A stretch of DNA of 64,000 nt from GW2011-AR15 sp964428335 (GCA_964428335.1 CAYRXW010000003.1:124001-188000); one strand, 5' to 3'. Positions 32,970 through 41,880 are shown, counted from the first letter of the stretch. Notes: generated from the letters alone by a model not told the origin. Translations and numbers: made by a program.

Positions 32970-35900
32970 AAAAAATAATTATACTTTTTTTCCTGCTTCT
33001 GCCATTTGCGCATGCTGAACTGCTTGTAAACTTTGGTGAAAGAATAAGTTCAATAGACCAGATTGAGAAATCCACTTATTATTATGAGTACTACCTAAGC
33101 AGTCCACAGGAATCAGAGTATATTTTTGTATTTCATTATAATGATGAAAAAATCAATAAAAATTCTACAAACAGCATGTTCATACTTACAGATATAGATG
33201 CAAGCCGGCTTTATAGGATAGACTTACTGAAAAATAACGAGCTTAGGGATTCGGTGCTCACTAACTTCTGCAACCATGATTCAATATGTGAAAACAACCT
33301 TACAAAAGGGATATTTGAAAATGAGCTTACATGTTCAGACTGTGAAAAAAGCGCTAAAGATAACTTCTGCAATATTGAAGATGATGATATCTGCGACCCT
33401 GACTGCATAGGATATAATTATGATGAATTTCCTGGAACGTGCCTTGAAGATTATTTCAGGGCAAATGAATGCTCAAACTACTGCAGTGAAAATGAGATAT
33501 GCACATCTGATGTTTTTGTATCAGAATTGGGGTTATGCTGTACAGGAGAATGTGTAAAGAACACTGAAGATTTTTGCGGGGAATACCTTAATGGGACAAT
33601 ATGCATGGGAAATGAAGCATGTAGCGGGCAGGAAGTTGTTTTCGGGACAGAAGGGAAAACATGCTGCTACGGAGGAACCTGTGAAGAAGATGAAAATGTT
33701 GATTACTATAATATAACTTTGATCAATGATACAGCGGAAACAAAGAACCTAAACATTTATTTTATCATTGGGATATTTGCATCCCTTGTAATACTTGTCA
33801 TCGGGCTTCACTATAAGAACCTGAATATTGTGATTGCATCCAGCCTTTTTTTCATACTTATGCTTAGCTTTCTTCTTTTGGACGCAAGGAATATAATTAC
33901 AGGAAAGGCAACCTCCAATACCTTGACACAGGAAGAAATAAACCTCATCATGACCACCCCTTCAGTATTCAATTACGGGGGGCAAAGTAATACAAACTTA
34001 TTTTTGGCATTAAAAAGCATTTCATCAGAATTCAGGAAAAGGAATGTCGAATTTTCCGAGAATCTTATGATTGCAACAATAACAACGATGGAGAAGGAAG
34101 TGGGTGGGTATGGTTTTTTACCAGTAGAAGAATATGGAGACTATTGTGCAGGACCAACTTCAAAATTTACTATTGCAGGAAAACACAGGAAAACGCCTTA
34201 TGATGGAGGATGTGACTACAAAGGAAGAGGGTACATGCAGGTAACTCACTATAGCGGATATCTGAAATACTGTGGTCCTGATTGTGTTACAAGAAGTACA
34301 GCAGGAAACATACTGGATGAATGCAAATGCAAAGGACTTGCATATTGCTCAGTAAAGGACGAAGCAAAGTGTCCACCAAATAAAGCACTTAGACCTGAAT
34401 ATGCAGGAAGAATTTTTTCTAATTTTTACATTGGAAAAGGATTACTTGGTCTTGTGGATTCAAAAAACTATGTTGAAATAGGTACAAGAATTAACGGCGT
34501 TAAGTCTTATGGTATTGATTTTGAGAAAAAAGCTAATGCTAAACATAGTTCATATAATAAAGACCAGGTAAGAAAACTGCTTGCATATTTTAATCAGAGA
34601 AGCATTACAACTCCAAGTGCTCCAACTACACCAACAACTCCAAGCACAGGAACAACTGGAGAAGAACCTGTTTCAGTAGATACAACTGTCACAACAGATG
34701 TCGCTGATGAGATAATTTCAGGGGATAAGCTTGGATATTATTACTTAAATCCTTCATTCAAAATTGAGACAGAGCTTTCTTTCATTCCAACTTTGGTTGA
34801 GGAAGCAAAAGATTATGAAACATTGAAATCAACACTGGAAAAATATGATAAGGAGGAATTATGGATAATCGGCGGATGCGGTGAAATAAAGAAAATTGAT
34901 GAAGAATCAACAAAATTCATTTTCTGCGTTGATGACGGTGTTAAGAAGATAGAATTTGCACTTGACCTGGAAGGGAAGATTGAACCAAAGATTACTGAAG
35001 CAGAACGGCAGGAAACAGCAGAAGCAGGAACAGGGACACAGACAGAAACAGGAACGCAAACAGAGACAAACAGCCAAGAAGAGACAGAAGAAGAAATAAC
35101 AGAAGGGTTTTCTCAATTATTTTCAGGAATACAATATGGGAAATTTTCAGCAGCAGGACCAATTGTATATCATGTCACAAAGATTGATCTGAGGAACCAA
35201 AATATAAGGTTTTTAGTGACACCGCAAAACCAGCTTGGGCAACCTACTTCTTCGTTTTTCGCTGCAAACAGGCCACAGGTTGCAATTAACGGAGACGAAT
35301 TCAGGACACTTGGAAGCCCTAAAGGTGTTGCTGTTTCAAACGGGAATGTTTATTCTTCATCAGCAGAGACAGGAGAACAGACAGTATTTATTTCAACAAA
35401 GAACGAAGTAAGCATAGGGAACAAGATTCCACAGGGGACATTAAATGCTGTATCTGGCTCACACGTGTTCTTAGAGAATGGAGTAGTTCCTGAAAGGATT
35501 AGATCATGCTCAAAAATCCCATATTGCAATGATATGCATCCAAGGACTTCAATAGGGGTAAGCCAGGATGGAAATACCATGATAATAATCACAGTTGATG
35601 GCAGGAGAAGCGACTATAGCATAGGAATCAAGCTCCATAGCAACAATCCATCAGATTTGACCTTGGCAGAACTTCATCTTGCATTTGGTTCATACAACGC
35701 AATAAATCTTGATGGGGGAGGTTCAACAACTCTTGTCATGGAAGGAAAAGGGACAGTAAATAACCCAACAGATCCACCTGAAGAATACCTTAATGATGCA
35801 GCAAAGAAAGCAGAGCTTATCTACTATGACGGCTTTTTGGTGCACCCAAACAAAAATATATTCAGGGAGAGGTATGTCTCAAACCATCTTGGGATTTATG

Positions 35901-36541
35901 CAGCAAAAGTAGCAGCAGCACCTGAAAAAACAAATCAGGAAAGCTGCCTAAGCGATGACATGGATATTGTGCTTTTTGGAGACAGCATTACAGAAGGCCA
36001 TGCAACATATGGGAACAAGGCATTAAGTTCAGAATTTAACAGTAGGATTTCAAAAGATGTAACCATGTTTTATACAACAGGACTGGGAGGAAAGAGAGCA
36101 GATAGCCCAGAATCAATTGATTCATACAATAAGTTCATCCTTCCAAAAAAGCCTGATATTGTGCTTTTATGGTTCGGAATGAATTCACATGGTTTTGAAG
36201 CGTCGCATAAAACCCAGTATATAAATTATATTAATGACATGAAAAAAAAAGGGATAATCCCTGTAATCCTTACGACTTCACCTGCATGCGATGCGCTTAC
36301 AGAAAAAGACATATCTTATCTTGAGGATATCCAGGCAATAAATAAGGATCTGGCGAAGACAGCAGGAGTTTACCTGATTGATGTCAAAACCAAGCTTGAA
36401 AACGAGATGAATGGCAAGTGTAAAGACTATTTCATGGATGCATATCATATGAACCCACAGGCACATTCAATAGTTGCAAAAATAGTTGTTGACCAGTTCA
36501 GTGCATGGAAAAAGGCAAAAACAGGACCTTATTCCTGCTGA
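32960..36541 (+). CDS. secreted multidomain hydrolase: GH19/lysozyme-like + NAGPA-like + SGNH esterase
   Basis: 1193 residues. Signal peptide 1-19; Cys-rich domain about 104-241; two membrane helices (264-283, 289-307). A GH19/lysozyme-like domain spans about 335-548, with candidate acid E378 (TTMEKE), the diagnostic YKGRGYMQVTHYSGY region (420-434) and TRINGV. A Pro/Thr linker follows. A phosphodiester glycosidase (NAGPA/DUF2233) domain covers about 725-962: INGDEF, HPRTSIGV, VDGRR and NLDGGGST (916-923). An SGNH/GDSL esterase covers about 1000-1185: GDS with S1009, GMN (1073-1075), D1160 and H1163. All catalytic motifs look intact. Known relatives cut chitin or peptidoglycan glycans, remove GlcNAc from phosphodiesters, and de-esterify glycans. 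Last gene of the surface operon. Confidence 0.82.
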   Translation: MRMKKIIILFFLLLPFAHAELLVNFGERISSIDQIEKSTYYYEYYLSSPQESEYIFVFHYNDEKINKNSTNSMFILTDIDASRLYRIDLLKNNELRDSVLTNFCNHDSICENNLTKGIFENELTCSDCEKSAKDNFCNIEDDDICDPDCIGYNYDEFPGTCLEDYFRANECSNYCSENEICTSDVFVSELGLCCTGECVKNTEDFCGEYLNGTICMGNEACSGQEVVFGTEGKTCCYGGTCEEDENVDYYNITLINDTAETKNLNIYFIIGIFASLVILVIGLHYKNLNIVIASSLFFILMLSFLLLDARNIITGKATSNTLTQEEINLIMTTPSVFNYGGQSNTNLFLALKSISSEFRKRNVEFSENLMIATITTMEKEVGGYGFLPVEEYGDYCAGPTSKFTIAGKHRKTPYDGGCDYKGRGYMQVTHYSGYLKYCGPDCVTRSTAGNILDECKCKGLAYCSVKDEAKCPPNKALRPEYAGRIFSNFYIGKGLLGLVDSKNYVEIGTRINGVKSYGIDFEKKANAKHSSYNKDQVRKLLAYFNQRSITTPSAPTTPTTPSTGTTGEEPVSVDTTVTTDVADEIISGDKLGYYYLNPSFKIETELSFIPTLVEEAKDYETLKSTLEKYDKEELWIIGGCGEIKKIDEESTKFIFCVDDGVKKIEFALDLEGKIEPKITEAERQETAEAGTGTQTETGTQTETNSQEETEEEITEGFSQLFSGIQYGKFSAAGPIVYHVTKIDLRNQNIRFLVTPQNQLGQPTSSFFAANRPQVAINGDEFRTLGSPKGVAVSNGNVYSSSAETGEQTVFISTKNEVSIGNKIPQGTLNAVSGSHVFLENGVVPERIRSCSKIPYCNDMHPRTSIGVSQDGNTMIIITVDGRRSDYSIGIKLHSNNPSDLTLAELHLAFGSYNAINLDGGGSTTLVMEGKGTVNNPTDPPEEYLNDAAKKAELIYYDGFLVHPNKNIFRERYVSNHLGIYAAKVAAAPEKTNQESCLSDDMDIVLFGDSITEGHATYGNKALSSEFNSRISKDVTMFYTTGLGGKRADSPESIDSYNKFILPKKPDIVLLWFGMNSHGFEASHKTQYINYINDMKKKGIIPVILTTSPACDALTEKDISYLEDIQAINKDLAKTAGVYLIDVKTKLENEMNGKCKDYFMDAYHMNPQAHSIVAKIVVDQFSAWKKAKTGPYSC

Positions 36542-36628
36542 TTTCTTTTAAAAGCCAAACCTAATATTTTAAATACACCTATCCTTTCTAACGATACATT
36601 AACTTAATGATTTATGGGGTGTTATAAC

Positions 36629-37723
36629 TTGATAAAGATACCAAAAGAAATGCTTATTGAAAAGATAAAAGAGAAAGGGCTTACTGAAGCGCAGATAAAA
36701 TCCAAAGTTAAGGATAAACTAGACCAGCTTTCAGGCCTGATTTCAGAGGAAGGGGCTCTACATATAATTGCCAATGAGCTTGGAGTGAAGGTCATGGATG
36801 AAGGCAAGCTGAAACTGAAGAATGTGCTTTCAGGCATGAGAAGCCTTGACATCACGGCTAAAGTCCTTAAGATATATGAAGTAAGGGAATTCAACAAGGG
36901 AGATAAGAAAGGAAAGGTAGGAAATTTCCTGATAGGCGATGAGACAGGGGTTATGAGAGTAGTTGCCTGGAATGACAAAGCTGATTTACTTACCAGCTTA
37001 AAGGAAGGGACAACAGTAAAGGTTACAGCTGCTTATACAAAGGATAACCAGGGGAAGACTGAGATACACCTTGGAGACAAGTCACAGGTCACTATAAGCG
37101 ATGAGGAGATAAAGGTTGCCAGCAAGGAAAATGTAAGGAAGAATATCTCAGATTTAAAGGAAAATGATGATAATGTTGAAATCATGGGAACAATTGTCCA
37201 GGTTTTTGACCCAAGGTTCTGGCCAACTGATCCAACAACAGGAAAAAAGGCTGTTGAAAAAGAAGGGGAATATTTCTATGAAGACAAGCCAATAACGCCT
37301 GATTTTTCATATGTGACAAACATCTTCCTGGATGATGGCACAGAGAACATAAGGGTAGTATTATGGAAAGCCCAGACAGAAAAACTTTTTGAGATGACCC
37401 ATGAAGAGATAAAATCAAAAAGGATTGCCGGGTTTGAAGACAAGAAAAATGATCTTTTGGGAAAGATAGTGAAATTTTCAGGAAAGACAAGCAAGAACCA
37501 GATGTTTGATAGGCTTGAATTCATTGCACAGAATGTTGATATGAACCCAAATCCAGAAGAAGAGATTGAAAGGCTAAAGGCAATGGAAGCAAAGGAATCA
37601 AAGGAAGAAAAAAAGGAAGAGAAAGAAGAAGAGCTTCCAAAGCCAAAAGAGAAAAAACCTGATGTTAAAACATCTGATGAACTAAATATAGATGATATAG
37701 AAGGATTAGAGGATTTGGAATAA
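36629..37723 (+). CDS. replication protein A (single-stranded DNA-binding, OB folds)
   Basis: Archaeal RPA of about 364 residues. A helical start (MIKIPKEMLIEKI) and the conserved ISEEGALHIIANELGVK segment precede at least two OB folds (about 70-160 and 175-300). An acidic C-terminal tail (Lys/Glu, then SDELNIDDIEGLEDLE) is the kind used to contact partner proteins. The TTG at 36629, preceded by GGGGTG, gives the family-typical MIKIP start; the ATG at 36614 would add five odd residues. It binds ssDNA in replication and repair. Confidence 0.9.
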   Translation: MIKIPKEMLIEKIKEKGLTEAQIKSKVKDKLDQLSGLISEEGALHIIANELGVKVMDEGKLKLKNVLSGMRSLDITAKVLKIYEVREFNKGDKKGKVGNFLIGDETGVMRVVAWNDKADLLTSLKEGTTVKVTAAYTKDNQGKTEIHLGDKSQVTISDEEIKVASKENVRKNISDLKENDDNVEIMGTIVQVFDPRFWPTDPTTGKKAVEKEGEYFYEDKPITPDFSYVTNIFLDDGTENIRVVLWKAQTEKLFEMTHEEIKSKRIAGFEDKKNDLLGKIVKFSGKTSKNQMFDRLEFIAQNVDMNPNPEEEIERLKAMEAKESKEEKKEEKEEELPKPKEKKPDVKTSDELNIDDIEGLEDLE

Positions 37724-37725
37724 TC

Positions 37726-38277
37726 CTAAACTAACATTTCCTGATATTTCTTTCCTTTTTTTAACATTGCAGGCCTTTTATATCCTATAGGATTTGAATA
37801 ATATAACTGAGGGAAATGGTTGTATTTTTCATTAGGGATTATAATGTTTTTTTCCAGTATAGAAAGAGTTACTTTAGAATCATCTTTTCCATGGCTTCCT
37901 ATAGTAAAATCACTACTTACTGAAGAAACCAAAATCCTGGATATATCATCTTTTGGAATGTTTTTATCAATTATATCCAATGCTTCAATTAAGGAAGTTC
38001 TGGCAATATAGAATTCAACATGGCTTGGCTTATAGCCAAATTTGCTAAAAAAAGCAAGGTCACCAGATTTTTTAAATTCATCATGCACAAATATCCCAAA
38101 CCTATCAAACAATTCATAAGTATGCAGAAAAGGCAGATTTATTCCTGCTTCATTTAATATGAAATTCACATAGCCTGAACATGAAAATCCTTCAGTTGCA
38201 TTTCCGGGTTTTTCTTTTGAGTATCTTTTGCAGGGATAGTTTAGATATTTGAGAGCTATAGGGATTAATTGGGACAT
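37726..38277 (-). CDS. NlpC/P60-family protein, cytoplasmic
   Basis: 183 residues without a signal peptide or membrane helix. NlpC/P60 features are the nucleophile C33 in EGFSCSGYVNFIL, the SGDLAFF strand and H86 in PSHVEFYI. The C-terminal half diverges from bacterial wall endopeptidases. The family includes murein peptidases and also intracellular acyltransferases/amidases, so a cytoplasmic role is possible. It converges on RPA with only a few nt between the stops. Confidence 0.75.
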   Translation of the reverse strand: MSQLIPIALKYLNYPCKRYSKEKPGNATEGFSCSGYVNFILNEAGINLPFLHTYELFDRFGIFVHDEFKKSGDLAFFSKFGYKPSHVEFYIARTSLIEALDIIDKNIPKDDISRILVSSVSSDFTIGSHGKDDSKVTLSILEKNIIIPNEKYNHFPQLYYSNPIGYKRPAMLKKGKKYQEMLV

Positions 38278-38337
38278 GCAGGTGAAATGAAGATTGAGGT
38301 TTAAGAAGGGTTTGACATAAAATATGATTGGAGGTAG

Positions 38338-38427
38338 ATGACAGGAGAGTGGACGTATGACGCAGGAGCAATTTTAGTTGCGCATGTAAATCATAAAAAA
38401 CATAAAGAAAGCCTAAATACTATTTAA
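38338..38427 (+). CDS. possible 29-residue mini-ORF with strong ribosome site
   Basis: ATG 38338 follows GGAGGT with short spacing and encodes 29 residues (MTGEWTYDAG to SLNTI), ending just before the HEPN-like gene. It could be a leader peptide, or the 5' stub of an older gene cut by insertion of the AT-rich island. Low confidence. Confidence 0.25.
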   Translation: MTGEWTYDAGAILVAHVNHKKHKESLNTI

Positions 38428-38428
38428 T

Positions 38429-39409
38429 ATGCAGAGTATTATGAATTACATTAAAAATCCAGTAAGACAAGGAGTATACAAAGCTAAAATACACTTTAAG
38501 TCAAAAGAATTACTTCTAAGTTTCATCAATTTTCAGAAAAATTGCAGAAAAAAATTTGAGGAACTAAAAAAGAAGCCAACAATAGGTTTTTACCAAGCAG
38601 GGATGTATGAAGAGTATCTAAAAAAAGAAAAATATGAAAACTGGTTATTAGAATCCATATTAGATAATTTATTTATGCTTTTAAAGTTTAATAAGGAAGG
38701 TGTTTCTAAAGAACTTGAAAATGAATATAATAAGATTTGGCAAGATCTTGAAACAGGTAACTCAGCTTATTGCAATTTTGGAGATGATAATTACCTTTTA
38801 AAATTCAATGATGCCTTTTCAACAGAAATTAAACAACTTGAAACAAAGGATTTTATATTTTTTATATATTCTATAAAAGAATCAACTTTATTGAGTTTTG
38901 TAAATATAATAACTCTTGCTTTTGGCGAATCATCATTTAAACTTATTTACCAAATAAATAGTCATGTAAAAGAAGATGTAATATTTCCTTATATATCTGC
39001 AGTTTTTCTATGTTTAGATAATAAATCAGAGTTTATTGAAGATTATTTGATTAATGATTTAGAGGAAATTAAAAACAACTATGGACTTGGTTTTTATAGA
39101 ATGAGCATTCTGTTTATAGGTATTATCTTAGAAGAGATATTAGCTAGAACCTATGAAAATATATTGAATGAGGAAGTTCCAAAGGATGCAGGAATTGGAT
39201 TTTTAATTAAAGCCTTATTTGAAAAAAAAGAGAAAAAATTAGATATACCCAAAGACATCTATTCTAATTTATATGATGATGCAAGAGAACTTAGAAATAG
39301 CGCAGTTCATCGAGGTAAAAAAGATTTTTCAAGATATGACGTAAAAATAATGTTAAAAGGAGTATTTAGGCTATACTTATTTTTAAAAGAGAATCAAGTG
39401 CGCAACTAA
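38429..39409 (+). CDS. HEPN-like C-terminal domain protein (AT-rich island)
   Basis: 326 residues, no membrane segment. The C-terminal ~100 residues are helical and contain ELRNSAVHRG, an R-x4-H motif (R289, H294) typical of HEPN ribonuclease domains or of DUF4145-like HEPN relatives. The N-terminal two thirds are unrecognised. HEPN proteins act often, but not always, as toxins or defence RNases. The base composition is clearly more AT-rich than the housekeeping genes around it, like its two minus-strand neighbours, suggesting horizontal gain. Confidence 0.65.
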   Translation: MQSIMNYIKNPVRQGVYKAKIHFKSKELLLSFINFQKNCRKKFEELKKKPTIGFYQAGMYEEYLKKEKYENWLLESILDNLFMLLKFNKEGVSKELENEYNKIWQDLETGNSAYCNFGDDNYLLKFNDAFSTEIKQLETKDFIFFIYSIKESTLLSFVNIITLAFGESSFKLIYQINSHVKEDVIFPYISAVFLCLDNKSEFIEDYLINDLEEIKNNYGLGFYRMSILFIGIILEEILARTYENILNEEVPKDAGIGFLIKALFEKKEKKLDIPKDIYSNLYDDARELRNSAVHRGKKDFSRYDVKIMLKGVFRLYLFLKENQVRN

Positions 39410-39459
39410 AATTGTTGAACATAACGATTCGTCGGGCAGACGACGTGGGAAGACAATTT
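39409..39459. other. nested inverted repeat after the HEPN-like gene
   Basis: An outer 7-bp arm (AAATTGT/ACAATTT) encloses an inner 5-bp hairpin (TCGTC-GGGCA-GACGA). The segment is GC-rich relative to its surroundings. It starts at the stop codon and lies between convergent genes, so it may end transcription; it could also be a remnant of the island boundary. Confidence 0.35.
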
Positions 39460-39500
39460 CTTAAATCCAAATATTTTAACGAATAGTAAGCCTATAAATT

Positions 39501-40202
39501 TTAATTATTGAGCCATTTACTATAAGCTAACTTATCAATTAATAAGTGAATTGTTGGTGGCCTATTATCCCAAGTAATTTTTAAAACATTAGCGTGTTCG
39601 ACAACCAATAAATTTTCATATTCATCATCAATAATTATTTTATCAATAGTATACTCTCTAAAAGTTACACGATCTTCAATAGTCTTTGTTGAATAGAATG
39701 CAAAATTCAGAAACATAACAATTAATAGAATATAAAAAAACTCGTTACCTAGACCAGAATTAAATACACCTACACCGGCGACTATTGACAAAAAACCCAA
39801 CACAAAATTTATAACAGTGAAAGCGGACTTGATTTTTTTTTGTTCCTGCAAAATATTGAGATTTCTTAATTTTTTATTGTAATCATGCCTAAGTTTTATC
39901 GCACGAACTTTTTCATTTAAGTTAGATAACATTTCTACAAAAACCATATGTCTCTTTATTTCGCTATTGTCTTGAATATTGTCGCTGTAACCAAAACTGT
40001 TTTTATCAATTTTAACAATTTGCTTGCCCTTTAAATTCTTTAGTTTAAGTGTCTTGGTGTCATAAAACACATATTTTGGAACAATTTTGGCACTTTTGTC
40101 GTTTATTATAACTAAATCACCCATAAGGCAATAGTCTTTGCCTATTTTATGTATAAGATTTTTATGAGATATAATTTCCAAGCCTTTGATAATTACAGTC
40201 AT
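39501..40202 (-). CDS. two-TM protein of unknown function (AT-rich island)
   Basis: 233 residues. A soluble N-terminal half (with paired beta strands, then a helix of charged residues) precedes two transmembrane helices (about 126-147 and 151-170). A soluble C-terminal domain follows (about 175-233). The layout is hairpin-anchored with both ends in the cytoplasm. No family is recognised. It is probably cotranscribed from the same island as the nuclease-like gene upstream. Confidence 0.55.
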   Translation of the reverse strand: MTVIIKGLEIISHKNLIHKIGKDYCLMGDLVIINDKSAKIVPKYVFYDTKTLKLKNLKGKQIVKIDKNSFGYSDNIQDNSEIKRHMVFVEMLSNLNEKVRAIKLRHDYNKKLRNLNILQEQKKIKSAFTVINFVLGFLSIVAGVGVFNSGLGNEFFYILLIVMFLNFAFYSTKTIEDRVTFREYTIDKIIIDDEYENLLVVEHANVLKITWDNRPPTIHLLIDKLAYSKWLNN

Positions 40203-40245
40203 AATAATTACATTATTTTAAAGTATATATTTTTTATTAAAAGTA

Positions 40246-40262
40246 GAAAACCTACGGTTTTC
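40246..40262 (-). terminator. 7-bp hairpin with triloop between island genes
   Basis: GAAAACC-TAC-GGTTTTC is a perfect hairpin between the two minus-strand genes. On the minus strand it is followed by an A/T-rich run. It may partly separate the two genes' transcripts. Confidence 0.35.
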
Positions 40263-40279
40263 CACACCTTTCCCTAAAT

Positions 40280-41308
40280 TCAAAATAATAAGAAATTATT
40301 CCTATATTTTTCAGCGAACAAATCAATTTCTCTATTAAGGATATTCAATTGTCTATCTAAATATTTATAATTAATAATATAAATAAACCCTGGGTGAATA
40401 TAGTTTAACCGAGATAATATTGATGACAATTTTTTATTTGAATCTATCTCAAGAAGTAACTTACTTTCTTCATTATTTAGTTTCAGAGGTCCAGTCTTAT
40501 TAAGTTCATCATTAAATTTATTAAAATATTCAAAACCAACATTGTAAACAGCAACTGCTTCTTGATTATTACATAGTTTTAGGGTATCGTTTTCTTTTTC
40601 TATTTCTTCTAAAGTAATATTTTCTTTTAAGGTATATAAATCAGCTGTTGTAACGATAATTGGAAGTGTCAATGTACTTAACAATGTGGAAAATTTTGGC
40701 TGTTTATATTTTAACAAATATAATACATCAAATAAACATAAATCTCTATAAAGTCGATGCGTTACAATAGATCCACAAACAGTTTGAAAGATTGCTCGAA
40801 TGATAGAATTTGGATTTGCACCCTTTTCAAATATCTCTATCCCTTTATTAACTTCAGGACATGATAAGATATTTTTTTGGAGCAATTTCAAATTTAAGTT
40901 ATCATCCTTTTTTTTCTTATCTAAAAGTGATAAGACAGGCGATTCAAATTCTGACAAAATTAGATTTCCCCCAGAAAAATTTCTAAATCCACTAGGTTCT
41001 TCTGGAAACCTTATAAAAAACCAACTATGATTTTTGGTTTTATATTTACATTCAATCACAAGTTGGATGCTCAACTCAAGTCTATCAATTAGTATTAGGT
41101 TTTTATCTGCATAGATATCTGTTGAAAATAACTTATTTTCCCGATTGTAATGGACTTCTCCTTCGTCATTAAAACCAATATTTTGAATCTTTTTAACGAC
41201 AGAAGATTCAAGAGGAATACCAGATTTCAAAACAAACTCTTTAAAAGATGGATTTACCATAAATTTAGAATAATTCCTTAATTTATAAAATAAGGCATGG
41301 TTTGTCAT
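40280..41308 (-). CDS. PD-(D/E)XK nuclease-like protein (AT-rich island)
   Basis: About 342 residues from ATG 41308 (a TTG four codons upstream is possible). Counting from that TTG, residues 45-110 show a restriction-endonuclease-fold pattern: E55, then D68 in FSTDIY, then E90-C-K92 in VIECKYKTKNHSWFF. This is the spacing of PD-(D/E)XK nucleases. The remaining ~230 residues are unrecognised. Proteins of this shape often occur in defence or mobile contexts as putative restriction-like enzymes. No methyltransferase or helicase partner is nearby. Confidence 0.6.
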   Translation of the reverse strand: MTNHALFYKLRNYSKFMVNPSFKEFVLKSGIPLESSVVKKIQNIGFNDEGEVHYNRENKLFSTDIYADKNLILIDRLELSIQLVIECKYKTKNHSWFFIRFPEEPSGFRNFSGGNLILSEFESPVLSLLDKKKKDDNLNLKLLQKNILSCPEVNKGIEIFEKGANPNSIIRAIFQTVCGSIVTHRLYRDLCLFDVLYLLKYKQPKFSTLLSTLTLPIIVTTADLYTLKENITLEEIEKENDTLKLCNNQEAVAVYNVGFEYFNKFNDELNKTGPLKLNNEESKLLLEIDSNKKLSSILSRLNYIHPGFIYIINYKYLDRQLNILNREIDLFAEKYRNNFLLF

Positions 41309-41607
41309 GCTAATTAACAACTAACGACTACGAACTTGTCTCCCACAAGACGAGATATATTAATAGATGTCGCTAACGCTCCTTAGATGTTGCCCAACGA
41401 GGTTATTCGGTGGAACAGTAGTTATCTCTAATTCACATTCTCCCACACTGGACACACTGGACATCCCTGCGTGAGATATTTAAAGGAAGTCAATTTATCA
41501 TATCCTAACCTGTTTGAAAGAATAGGCCCTCCCGGTTCTGGGAACTAATAATTCCATAATATAAGGAACCGTTGAAACAAGACCCGAAAGGAATGGAGGC
41601 ATTAAAA
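41309..41607 (+). promoter_or_regulatory. island boundary, radA-operon promoter and structured leader
   Basis: This ~300-nt stretch has no gene. The left part (about 41325-41460) is relatively GC-rich, with a CTTGT/ACAAG hairpin and a short tandem repeat of CACTGGACA units (about 41446-41462). A TATA element, ATATTTAAAG, lies at 41476-41485, predicting a start near 41508 and a ~100-nt leader. The leader holds an arm CGGTTC (41533-41538) pairing GAACCG (41566-41571) around an inner GGAA/TTCC hairpin. CCTCC (41528-41532) is complementary to the ribosome site GGAGG (41595-41599). Confidence 0.5.
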
Positions 41608-41880
41608 ATGCAAACAACAAAACAAACAAAAGAAATAAAGGCAAACACGCCTGAAAAAAAGTTTAGGGCAGGAACTATAACTGCTACAGTCTGGAAAAAC
41701 CAGGCAGAAAAAAACGGAAAGGCGTTTGAATACCGCACCGTCTCATTTGAACGAAATTACACAGATGAGAAAGGTGAATGGAACACAACAAATTCTTTGA
41801 GGCTTAATGACTTACCTAAAGCATCATTGGTACTAACAAAAGCTTACGAATACCTTGCAATGAACGGAGTTGAAGAATAA
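41608..41880 (+). CDS. small conserved protein cotranscribed with radA
   Basis: 90 residues from ATG 41608, placed 8 nt after GGAGG. Earlier in-frame ATGs lie within the ribosome-site region and are unlikely. A basic N-terminus is followed by a compact beta-rich core (FRAGTITATVWKNQ, FEYRTVSFERNYTDEKGEW) and a helix (LPKASLVLTKAYEYL). I recall similar small proteins across archaea and some bacteria without a known function. Its stop overlaps the radA start (TAATG), so a role with RadA in recombination, perhaps in DNA binding, is a reasonable guess. Confidence 0.7.
   Translation: MQTTKQTKEIKANTPEKKFRAGTITATVWKNQAEKNGKAFEYRTVSFERNYTDEKGEWNTTNSLRLNDLPKASLVLTKAYEYLAMNGVEE

Noticed and set aside
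41321..41480. Possible tRNA or other structured RNA in the GC-richer part of the radA upstream region
   Set aside because: No T-arm consensus, no acceptor-stem pairing and no cloverleaf could be found; it is kept only as a boundary region.
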